Origin: Microbacterium oleivorans
GTDB lineage: Bacteria; Actinomycetota; Actinomycetes; Actinomycetales; Microbacteriaceae
DNA length: 64,000 nucleotides
Direction: 5' to 3'
NCBI RefSeq assembly: GCF_023715745.1
Contig: NZ_JAMBOV010000004.1
Location: 248,001 to 312,000 of the forward strand
The first letter of the stretch is position 1, and the number at the start of each line of letters is the position of its first letter. Both the position numbers and the translations under genes were made by a program. The notes under the pieces were generated by a model that was given only the letters and a program-made list of their open reading frames with translations, had not been told where the DNA came from and did no database searches. Positions 1 through 6,638 of this stretch are shown piece by piece.

Positions 1-162
1 ACCTTCAACGTCGGTCAGGTCCCCGAGGGAGCGACCTACGTGACGCTGCAGTTCACGTACGACTTCCTCGTGCAGACCAAGCCCAAGGCCGACGAGTACG
101 CGAAGCAGACTGCGACGGACACGGTGACCGTCGCCATCGCGCAGCAGGCGGCATCCGGCTGA
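1..162 (+). CDS. C-terminal end of an envelope protein (partial)
   Basis: Only the last 53 residues are present; the gene begins before the window and stops at TGA 160-162. The visible part contains a segment reading YVTLQFTYDFLVQT. It aligns with the C-terminal segment YGITLQFALDVWVEG of the lipoprotein that follows, so the two look like tandem paralogs. No catalytic motif is visible. By analogy with its neighbour it is probably exported, but the signal peptide is outside the window. Function unknown. Confidence 0.75.
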   Translation, partial: TFNVGQVPEGATYVTLQFTYDFLVQTKPKADEYAKQTATDTVTVAIAQQAASG

Positions 163-253
163 ACCTCAAGAACCTCAAGATCCGGTAAAGGCCAGCGCGA
201 GGCTTCACGAAGTCGCCGGAGAGCGGGGGTTTCCGCCCCTACGGTGAAGACGT

Positions 254-292
254 GGCACTGGCGGCGGCGACCCGAACCCCGCCGCCGGTGCC
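254..292 (+). other. GC-rich stem-loop in the leader between tandem paralogs
   Basis: GGCACTGGCGGCG (254-266) pairs with CGCCGCCGGTGCC (280-292), giving 13 pairs with one U-G, around a 13-nt loop. No U-run follows, so it is not a classical intrinsic terminator. It lies 32 nt before the lipoprotein start, behind a second G/C-rich segment at 219-241. It could terminate or attenuate transcription from the upstream gene, or form part of a structured 5' leader. Confidence 0.45.
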
Positions 293-323
293 CTCCATCC
301 TTCACACCGAACGAGGTTCGCGC

Positions 324-1160
324 ATGTCCATCCGTCCCACCGCCCGTCGCCGGCTCGGCGTCGCCGCCCTGGCCGCCGCGGCTGCGCTGTCCCTCTCGGG
401 GTGCGCCCAGGTCGTCGATGCCTTCAACTCGATCTCGGGGACGACCGAGAACGTGGCCGCCACCCCGGCTCCGAACGCGACGCCCGCAACCGGGACGACG
501 GAGATGCCGTTCGACTCGCAGTTCACCTACGACGGCTCCGTGCAGATGACCTACGAGATCGCGGACGGGCTCGACATCATCCTCGACTTCTGGGCCGTCG
601 ACTCCAAGCGCACCCGCGAGTGGTACCCGGACAACGCGAAGACCTTCGGCTTCGCGGTCAACGTGAAGGACACCCGCGTCGACGAGAAGGCGGTGCTCAA
701 GCAGAAGCGTCGCGTGTACCTCTCGAACGTGTCCATCTCGTCGCAGACGGCGCAGACGTCGAACCAGGTGAGCTCGCCGTTCCAGTTCAGCGCCGACCCG
801 CGCACGCTCGTCCCGACCGACACCATCCGCTCCAGCAAGGGGCTGCTGATCAACAGCTACCAGGGCGGTCTGCTCGTCCCCGAGACGACCATCAATCAGC
901 TGCCGCCGGACACGTACGGCATCACGCTGCAGTTCGCGCTCGACGTCTGGGTCGAGGGCACCGCCAACGACGACAAGTCGTTCGTCCAGCAGACGGTCTA
1001 CCCCGTCATCCCGATTGCGATCTATCCTCGTGAGACAGAGACCGACGGGTCCACGGGGGGCGCGACTGACGGTACGTCGTCTGACGACGGCTCCCAGGGA
1101 ACCACGGGCTCCGACGGGTGGACCACCACCCCCGGGTCCGGCGGTCCCACCACTCCGTGA
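324..1160 (+). CDS. Secreted lipoprotein of unknown function
   Basis: 278 aa. The N-terminus is a lipoprotein signal: an Arg-rich start, an Ala/Leu hydrophobic stretch and lipobox LSGC with the lipidated Cys near residue 27. The mature protein is therefore expected on the outer face of the membrane. The central ~190 residues are unfamiliar, probably beta-rich. The last ~40 are a Gly/Ser/Thr/Asp low-complexity tail. ATG 324 was chosen over an in-frame upstream start at 252 because it places the signal peptide at the N-terminus. It is a paralog of the partial gene at the window start and lies 20 nt before the GT2 synthase, so an envelope-glycan accessory role is plausible but not shown. Confidence 0.8.
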   Translation: MSIRPTARRRLGVAALAAAAALSLSGCAQVVDAFNSISGTTENVAATPAPNATPATGTTEMPFDSQFTYDGSVQMTYEIADGLDIILDFWAVDSKRTREWYPDNAKTFGFAVNVKDTRVDEKAVLKQKRRVYLSNVSISSQTAQTSNQVSSPFQFSADPRTLVPTDTIRSSKGLLINSYQGGLLVPETTINQLPPDTYGITLQFALDVWVEGTANDDKSFVQQTVYPVIPIAIYPRETETDGSTGGATDGTSSDDGSQGTTGSDGWTTTPGSGGPTTP

Positions 1161-1180
1161 ATCCAGTTCGAGGAACCGAC

Positions 1181-2902
1181 GTGACGAGTCCGTACATCCC
1201 CGGCCCGCAGGGCTGGCAGCCCGCGCAGCCCGCAGCGGGCGCGCAGCCGCCGGCCGGCGCGTGGCCGGGTCAGGAAGCGCAGTGGGGTCAGCAGCCCACG
1301 TGGCAGGCCGCGCAGTGGCAGCAGGCTTCGCAACCCGTGCAGCCGGTTCAGCAGCCTGTTCAGCCGCAGTGGCAGCAGCCCGCGCAGCAGTGGCAGGAGC
1401 CGCAGGCGCAGTGGCAGGATGTCGCGCCGCAGGGCTCCTGGCAGACGATGCCCGATCAGGCGGGGTACGCCGCAGCTCCCGGCGGTCCGGGCGAGATCGT
1501 GCCGGTCGACGAGTTCGCCGATGACTTCGCCTCGGTCCTCGAGAACCACTCGGTGCACCGCTCGACGATCGGGTGCGTCGTGCCGGCGTACAACGAGGCC
1601 GAGTCGATCGCCGACGTCATCCGCTCGCTTCTCGAGCAGAGCCGCGTGCCCGACGTCATCCACGTCGTCGTCAACAACACGTCGGATGACACGGTCAAGA
1701 TCGCCTCCGAGTTCTCGGGGCCGCACGAGGTCGAGACCGAGCTCGGGCTGCAGTTCACCGAGGTCTTCGTCCACGACATCGGCAAGAACCCCGACAAGAA
1801 GGTCGGCGCGCTCAACTACGGCTACGCACTCGTCGAGGGGTACGACTACCTGCTCGGTGTCGACGGCGACACGACCGCCGACCGACGCGCGGTCGAGTAC
1901 CTCGAGAACGAGGCTGTGTCGGATTCGCGTATCGGCGGCATCTCGGCGATCTACACGATCGACGATCGACCCATCAAGGGCTTCATCGCCAAGTGGCTGA
2001 TTGCCGGCCAGCGCACGCAGTTCGCGGCCTTCAACATGCAGAACCTGCTGCGCGGCCGCAACATGGCCGTGCTCGGCGGACAGTTCTCGATCTTCTCGAC
2101 GACCGCACTGCGCGATGTCATGAAGGAGAACCACCAGAACTCGCCGTGGGTCAAGGACTCCGAGGTCGAGGACTCGCTGCTCTCGCTCCAGATCAAGTCG
2201 GCCGGCTACCTCACCAAGATCAGCCCGTTCGCGCGAGCGGATGTCGGTGGCATGACCACGCTCAAGGGCTACGACGCCCAGCAGGTGAAGTGGACCTACG
2301 GCGCCATCGAGCTGATGTGGCCGGGTCAGCGCGGAGACACGAAGGGGCAGCCGTTCCACCCGAACCTGCGCCTGCGGTGGTTCGAGCAGTTCTCCATGCT
2401 GACGAACTTCTTCGTCCGCGTCGCGTTCCTGACGCTGCTCGTCGCATCGCTGTCGATCAACGCGTTCGTGTTCTCGCCGTGGTGGCTCATCCCGCCGCTC
2501 GTCGCCGCGGGGCTGAACCTGCGCATGGCGCGGGCGATGGAGAAGTCCAACTCGCGCGACATCGCGTTCGCCGTGCTGCTGTTCCCGGCCGAGATCTTCA
2601 TGTGGATCCGCATCAGCCACTTCATCCGCTCGTGGACCCGCTTCCTCTCCAAGAAGAAGGTCGACAACTGGGCGCTGCAGGCGCGTGCCGAGAAGGGTGG
2701 CGTGAGCTTCGGCCACTGGACGCCGTTCATCATCCTGGCGATCGTCGCGATCGCGATCGCGGTCATCTGGAACCTGCTCGATCCGATCACCCAGTCCGCC
2801 ATCCTGTGGGTCGGCTGGCCGATCGTCGGCGTCGTCACAGTGCTGCAGACCCTCACGATGGCCATCAAGCTGTTCCAGCGCCACCAGGGGTACAAGGTCT
2901 GA
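1181..2902 (+). CDS. Membrane GT2 glycosyltransferase, cellulose-synthase-like
   Basis: 573 aa, starting at GTG 1181 with GAGGA just upstream. Residues 1-100 are a low-complexity Trp/Gln/Pro-rich segment. The GT-A domain starts at residue ~130 (CVVPAYNEAES) and carries the DGD nucleotide-sugar/metal motif (228-230), a SEVED acceptor motif (327-331) and QQVKW (367-371), matching the D, DxD, ED and QxxRW signatures of processive family-2 synthases. Hydrophobic segments follow at about 410-445, 460-480, 513-530 and 540-560. It probably polymerises a beta-linked glycan at the inner membrane and passes it outward. A strong terminator follows. Cellulose is one possible product, suggested by the GH6 enzyme two genes away; the true sugar is unknown. 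Confidence 0.85.
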   Translation: MTSPYIPGPQGWQPAQPAAGAQPPAGAWPGQEAQWGQQPTWQAAQWQQASQPVQPVQQPVQPQWQQPAQQWQEPQAQWQDVAPQGSWQTMPDQAGYAAAPGGPGEIVPVDEFADDFASVLENHSVHRSTIGCVVPAYNEAESIADVIRSLLEQSRVPDVIHVVVNNTSDDTVKIASEFSGPHEVETELGLQFTEVFVHDIGKNPDKKVGALNYGYALVEGYDYLLGVDGDTTADRRAVEYLENEAVSDSRIGGISAIYTIDDRPIKGFIAKWLIAGQRTQFAAFNMQNLLRGRNMAVLGGQFSIFSTTALRDVMKENHQNSPWVKDSEVEDSLLSLQIKSAGYLTKISPFARADVGGMTTLKGYDAQQVKWTYGAIELMWPGQRGDTKGQPFHPNLRLRWFEQFSMLTNFFVRVAFLTLLVASLSINAFVFSPWWLIPPLVAAGLNLRMARAMEKSNSRDIAFAVLLFPAEIFMWIRISHFIRSWTRFLSKKKVDNWALQARAEKGGVSFGHWTPFIILAIVAIAIAVIWNLLDPITQSAILWVGWPIVGVVTVLQTLTMAIKLFQRHQGYKV

Positions 2903-2910
2903 CCCGCTCG

Positions 2911-2950
2911 ACAGAAGCCCCCGGAGTTCGTCTCCGGGGGCTTCTGTTTT
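2911..2950 (+). terminator. Intrinsic terminator after the GT2 synthase
   Basis: A perfect 16-bp stem (2911-2926 with 2932-2947) around the loop TTCGT, continuing into a run of T. It lies 8 nt after the GT2 stop codon and is the clearest rho-independent terminator in the window. Confidence 0.92.
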
Positions 2951-2965
2951 GTGCTCGCGGTGGTC

Positions 2966-3044
2966 GCGGATGCAATGGATCTGGGGCGACACGCCGGGTG
3001 GTCGCGCGTGGACGCGGGGTGTCGCGCGGCATCCATTGCATCCG
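2966..3044. repeat. Dispersed palindromic intergenic repeat, copy 1
   Basis: Outer arms CGGATGCAATGGAT (2967-2980) and ATCCATTGCATCCG (3031-3044) form a perfect 14-bp inverted repeat. Inside it are GCGACAC (2986-2992) and its complement GTGTCGC (3019-3025). The same nested architecture occurs at 47213-47294, so this is a repeated element and not a chance hairpin. It lies between a terminator and the end of a minus-strand regulator gene and is non-coding. Confidence 0.8.
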
Positions 3045-3091
3045 TGCACAGGATCGGCGGATGCCGGTGTCGCGGGCCCCCGTGGGCGCGG

Positions 3092-4162
3092 TCAGGCGCC
3101 GGCGACGGTCTCGGAGGTGAGGCGGTAGCCGACGCCGCGGACGGTCTCGATGTACCGCGGGTTGTTCGGGTTGTCGCCGAGCTTGCGTCGCAGGTTGGTC
3201 ATGTGCGCCTCGATCGCGCGCTTGTCCGCCTCGCCGACGAAGTAGCTCGTCACGTAGGACTCGCCGCGCAGCACGAGGGTGAGGTCGGCCTTGCTGCGCA
3301 CACGGCGCTTGGACTCCATAAGGGTCGACAGCAGATCGAACTCGGTGCGGGTGAGGGTGAGCTCCCGCCCGGCGACGAGGACGACCCGGTGCTCGGCGTG
3401 CACGGCGAGGTCGCGGTGCACGGTCCACCCCGGTCCGCCCACGGGCGGGACAGCGGATGCCGGGGCCACCGCGTTGCCCGGATGTGCGACCGGCGGCTGC
3501 GCGCCGTACTGCGGCGCGACCTGGGGCGGCATCGACTGCTGCGGCGCACCCTGCTGCTGTCCACCTTGCTGTGGCGCACCCTGCTGCGGAGCGATCTGCG
3601 GCGGGAGCACCACGGCGTTGCCCTGCTGCGGCTGCTCGCTGTAGACCGGGGTCATGATGCGCTCGTCGAACACGGGGGAGGTGGGGACGGCGTCGTACTG
3701 CGGGGCGGCGGGCCGCGCGCCGGGGAAGGACGGTCCGGTCGCCTCCTGGCGGGGCGCCTGGGCGACGCTCGTGCCGGTGGCCCGCGGGCGGCGCAGCAGC
3801 GACTCGACGCGCGCGCGCAGCTCGCGCGGGCGGAACGGCTTCACGACGTACTCGTCGGCGCCCGCACCGAGGCCGAGGACGACGTCCGCCTCCTCCTCGA
3901 GCCCGGTGATCATGATGATGTAGGTGTCGCTCTGTGCCCGGATGCGGCGGGCCGCCTCGAACCCGTCGATACCGGGCATGTTCACGTCGAGGGTCGTGAT
4001 CAGCGGCTGGTACGAGAGCACCGCGCGCACGCCGTCGATGCCGTTGCCGACGGAGACGGTTGAGAAGCCGGCGGCCTCGAGGACCTCGACGATGAGATGA
4101 CGGATGTCGGGATCGTCCTCGACGATGACCGCCGTCTTATGCATCGACATCGAATCACTCAT
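3092..4162 (-). CDS. OmpR-type response regulator with a long Gln/Pro linker
   Basis: 356 aa. The receiver domain spans ~9-125, with acidic pocket D16/D17, phospho-acceptor D59 (TTLDVNMPG) and K108 (VVKPF). The winged-helix DNA-binding domain spans ~247-350, with RTEFDLL and the C-terminal VRGVGYRL hairpin typical of OmpR/PhoB proteins. Between them is an unusual ~115-residue linker rich in Gln, Pro, Gly and Ala (about 130-245); family members normally have 5-20 residues. It should be phosphorylated by a histidine kinase and act on promoters, possibly of the flanking glycan genes. No kinase is adjacent. It is transcribed away from the GH6 gene with its own upstream region. Confidence 0.88.
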   Translation of the reverse strand: MSDSMSMHKTAVIVEDDPDIRHLIVEVLEAAGFSTVSVGNGIDGVRAVLSYQPLITTLDVNMPGIDGFEAARRIRAQSDTYIIMITGLEEEADVVLGLGAGADEYVVKPFRPRELRARVESLLRRPRATGTSVAQAPRQEATGPSFPGARPAAPQYDAVPTSPVFDERIMTPVYSEQPQQGNAVVLPPQIAPQQGAPQQGGQQQGAPQQSMPPQVAPQYGAQPPVAHPGNAVAPASAVPPVGGPGWTVHRDLAVHAEHRVVLVAGRELTLTRTEFDLLSTLMESKRRVRSKADLTLVLRGESYVTSYFVGEADKRAIEAHMTNLRRKLGDNPNNPRYIETVRGVGYRLTSETVAGA

Positions 4163-4211
4163 CGATGTAGCCCCCCGATTTGCGTGTGAAAGTCGGTCCT
4201 CATGCTACACA

Positions 4212-4229
4212 GAGGCGGGCGACCGCCTC
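4212..4229 (-). terminator. GNRA-capped hairpin downstream of the GH6 gene
   Basis: GAGGCGG pairs perfectly with CCGCCTC around the tetraloop GCGA, 18 nt past the GH6 stop codon on the minus strand. No U-tract follows, so termination is only a possibility. It also lies in the leader/promoter region of the response-regulator gene. Confidence 0.4.
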
Positions 4230-4247
4230 GCGCACGACGACAGCGCC

Positions 4248-5258
4248 TCACCGGACGTCCTGGGTCAGTTCGACGCCCGCTTCGGGCCAGTAGACACCGG
4301 CTGCGGGGCCTCCGTTGCACTGACCGTCGCTCTCGCCGGGAGGCTTGATCCAGAGATTGGTGTCGACCACGGCGTCGTGGAATGAGCCGCCCGGATCGCC
4401 CACGAGCTGTCCCGAGGGGTTGCACCATTCGCCGCCGGAGGTCGCCGCGCCGCTGCGCGAGGTGTCGACGATGGCGTGCGCACCGCCGAGGAGCGCCGAG
4501 AGCGACGCCGCGTACGCGAACTCGTCGGCGGGTGCCTGGTAGTTCGAGACGTTGGTCGCGAACCCGCGGACGCGGTCGATGACACCCATCTGCGTGATGA
4601 GGTCAGCCATCTGGTCGGGCGGCAGCCAGTTGCTGTGTCCGCCGTCGATGTAGATCCAGGTGTTGGGGGTCGTGATCAGATCGACCGCGGTGCCCAGCTG
4701 CCGTGCACGGTCGGCGATGTTGCCGCACTCCTGCGACAGCGCGATGCTGTCGGGCTCGAGGGCGACGATCTTCTGCACATCGGGAGCGGTGTCGAGGGCG
4801 GCGCCGATCTCGCGCAGCCACACCGGGTAGTCCTCTTCGGAGAGGCCGCCGGAGGAGTGGTTGCCGCAGTCACGGCCCGGCAGCCCGTAGACGACGAGTG
4901 CGACCGACCGGCCCTGATCGCGTGCCTGCGAGATGAGGTCGAGCACGGTGCCGCCGGCCGTGCCGATCGGATCCTGCTCGGGGGTGAGCCAGTACGCGGT
5001 GGGCTGGGCGGCGAGGTACTCGGCGGCATCCTGCTGCTCACCGGAGAGCTCGCGTGCGGCGGCGGCGGCCTTCGCCTGCGTCGGCGCGATGACCGTCGTC
5101 CCCAACTCCGGAGCACGCGCCGTGAGCGCCTGGAATCCGCGCGTCACGGCGTTGCCGACGACGCCGATGAGCACGAGGACGACGACGAGTCCCAGCACGA
5201 TGCCCACGGGGACGAGTACGCGGGCCGGGGGCATCCGCAGCTTCTTCCTGGGAGCCAC
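4248..5258 (-). CDS. Membrane-anchored GH6 cellulase (endoglucanase/cellobiohydrolase)
   Basis: 336 aa. A short basic N-terminus precedes one hydrophobic segment (~13-36) that probably anchors the enzyme with its catalytic domain outside. Family 6 motifs appear in order: VVYGLPGRDC with the catalytic-acid region, ALEPDSI, YIDGGHSNWL, NVSNY, VDTSRSG and LWIKPPGESDG. Length and order fit a complete GH6 domain with no carbohydrate-binding module. The GTG start at 5258 is supported by a -10-like TAGAGT ending 6 nt upstream (leaderless). Streptomyces cslA clusters pair a GT2 synthase with a GH6 enzyme, so this one may process the polymer of the nearby GT2. Scavenging cellulose is the alternative. 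Confidence 0.88.
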   Translation of the reverse strand: MAPRKKLRMPPARVLVPVGIVLGLVVVLVLIGVVGNAVTRGFQALTARAPELGTTVIAPTQAKAAAAARELSGEQQDAAEYLAAQPTAYWLTPEQDPIGTAGGTVLDLISQARDQGRSVALVVYGLPGRDCGNHSSGGLSEEDYPVWLREIGAALDTAPDVQKIVALEPDSIALSQECGNIADRARQLGTAVDLITTPNTWIYIDGGHSNWLPPDQMADLITQMGVIDRVRGFATNVSNYQAPADEFAYAASLSALLGGAHAIVDTSRSGAATSGGEWCNPSGQLVGDPGGSFHDAVVDTNLWIKPPGESDGQCNGGPAAGVYWPEAGVELTQDVR

Positions 5259-5264
5259 TCTTGA

Positions 5265-5280
5265 ACTCTAGTCATAGGCT
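5265..5280. promoter_or_regulatory. Back-to-back -10 elements between GH6 and EEP genes
   Basis: On the minus strand TAGAGT (5270-5265) ends 6 nt before the GH6 GTG. On the plus strand TAGGCT (5275-5280) ends 9 nt before the EEP-family ATG. Both transcripts would be leaderless or nearly so. No convincing -35 was seen for either. Confidence 0.45.
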
Positions 5281-5289
5281 GATACTCCG

Positions 5290-5985
5290 ATGATCACTGT
5301 CGTCTCGTACAACCTGCGCAAGCACGCCGCAGCGGGAGAACTGACCGAATTGGTGAGCCGCTACGACGTCGACGTGCTGTGCCTGCAAGAGGTCGACACG
5401 ACCGACATGCCCGAGCGTATCGGCGGTCTGGTGCTCGCCGACGCGACACGGTCGAATCGCCTGGGCCTGGCGATCTACTACCGCGAGAACGGGTTCCGCG
5501 CCGGCGCCAGCCGCACCTTCTCGCTGAAGAAGTCGCTGCACGACATCGTGCTCAAGCCCGCGGACGAGCGGATGCTGGGGCTCCACCTGCGTGATATCGA
5601 CAACGGCACCGAGTTCATCGTCGCGTCGTTCCACGCTGCGCCCCTCACCGCGTTGAACTCGCTGCGCCGTCATCAGATCCGCGCGGCGCTCCGCGAATTG
5701 TCGACGCTGGGCAAGGGGGCACCGATCCTCATGGTCGGCGACTTCAACTACCCGGTCTTCAAGGAGAACCTCGGGCAGGTCATCCGCGAGAGCGGCTACG
5801 AGCTGAACCTCAGCGATGCGCGGACGTACACGCGGTACAAGTTCTTCAAGGGCTACTACGACTTCGCGACGTCGAGCGGGTTCGAGATCCAGCAGGTGCG
5901 CACCCTGCCCCAGGGAGCGAGCGATCATCTGCCGATCCTGGTGACCGCGAAGCCGATCGTCCGGTCGAAGCCGAACGTCGCCTGA
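5290..5985 (+). CDS. Endonuclease/exonuclease/phosphatase family protein
   Basis: 231 aa with the complete catalytic set of the EEP superfamily: N8 (SYNLR), E34 (CLQEVD), H115 (SFHAA), D151 and N153 (GDFN), and D212-H213 (SDHLP). These residues normally coordinate a metal and cleave phosphodiester bonds in nucleic acids or phospholipid/inositol substrates. There is no signal peptide or membrane segment, so it should be cytoplasmic. It is divergent from the GH6 gene and convergent with the next gene. The substrate cannot be deduced from the sequence. Confidence 0.85.
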   Translation: MITVVSYNLRKHAAAGELTELVSRYDVDVLCLQEVDTTDMPERIGGLVLADATRSNRLGLAIYYRENGFRAGASRTFSLKKSLHDIVLKPADERMLGLHLRDIDNGTEFIVASFHAAPLTALNSLRRHQIRAALRELSTLGKGAPILMVGDFNYPVFKENLGQVIRESGYELNLSDARTYTRYKFFKGYYDFATSSGFEIQQVRTLPQGASDHLPILVTAKPIVRSKPNVA

Positions 5986-5986
5986 C

Positions 5987-6544
5987 TCAGTCGTCGATGC
6001 GGTCGCGGCGGCGGCGCAGACCGGTGGCGATGAGGATGACGGCGCCCGCGGCGACGAGCGCACCGGCGCCGATCCACAGCCCCATGAGCTGACTGCCGTC
6101 GAAGCCCGCGCGCACGAGCGGGTCGCTGCTGGTGCTCGTGTCGATCACCGCGCTCGCCGTGCCGCCGGCCGAGCTCGCCGAGACCGCCGCGATGTTGTAG
6201 ACGCCGCGGGCGTCGGCAGGGAGGGTGATGCGGATGGTCGGGAGGGCACCGTCGGAGTCGGACTCGTAGACGGCGCTCGCCGTCGACACGGCCATGCGGA
6301 CCTGGGCGAACGTCGCACCGGCGCCGTTCTCGCCCGTGACGGTGACGGTGACCGTCTCGTTCGCACCGAACGTCGTCGCGTCGCACGAAAAGCTGATCGT
6401 GTCACCCGGGCCGGCACCCGCGGCATCCGATTGGCAGGCGTCCACCGGCGGGTAGATCGTCGACGCGTGGGCAGCGGCGGGCGCCCCGGCGATCATCGTC
6501 GCGAGGAGGAGAGAAGTGAAGAGGGCGCGAGGGGAACGGCGCAT
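5987..6544 (-). CDS. Exported protein with a C-terminal membrane anchor
   Basis: 185 aa. A signal peptide covers residues 1-26 (likely cleavage after AHA). A beta-rich Thr/Val/Ala region follows, with two Cys that could form a disulfide. One C-terminal hydrophobic segment (~152-173) is followed by an Arg-rich tail, the layout of a wall- or membrane-anchored surface protein; no clear LPxTG motif is seen. The start at 6544 was chosen because it begins the signal peptide; the longer frame upstream is Pro/Arg-rich shadow sequence. Function unknown. Confidence 0.7.
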   Translation of the reverse strand: MRRSPRALFTSLLLATMIAGAPAAAHASTIYPPVDACQSDAAGAGPGDTISFSCDATTFGANETVTVTVTGENGAGATFAQVRMAVSTASAVYESDSDGALPTIRITLPADARGVYNIAAVSASSAGGTASAVIDTSTSSDPLVRAGFDGSQLMGLWIGAGALVAAGAVILIATGLRRRRDRIDD

Positions 6545-6638
6545 GGGTGCTGCTTTCGGGGCCGGGAGCTCACCTGAGTGTAACCGAGGTGCCCCGACCT
6601 GGGGTTTCGGTCGGATGACGATCCGGTGGCGCGTTGCG

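Noticed and set aside
163..323. Assignment of the leader to the c-di-AMP (ydaO) or c-di-GMP riboswitch class
   Set aside because: GGTGAA-like and GC-stem pieces are present, but the conserved core and order of either class could not be matched by eye; kept only as an unclassified structured leader.
1022..3049. A 675-codon open frame antisense to the GT2 gene
   Set aside because: Arg/Asp/His-rich composition typical of GC-rich shadow frames, no recognisable motif, fully opposite a gene with clear family signatures.
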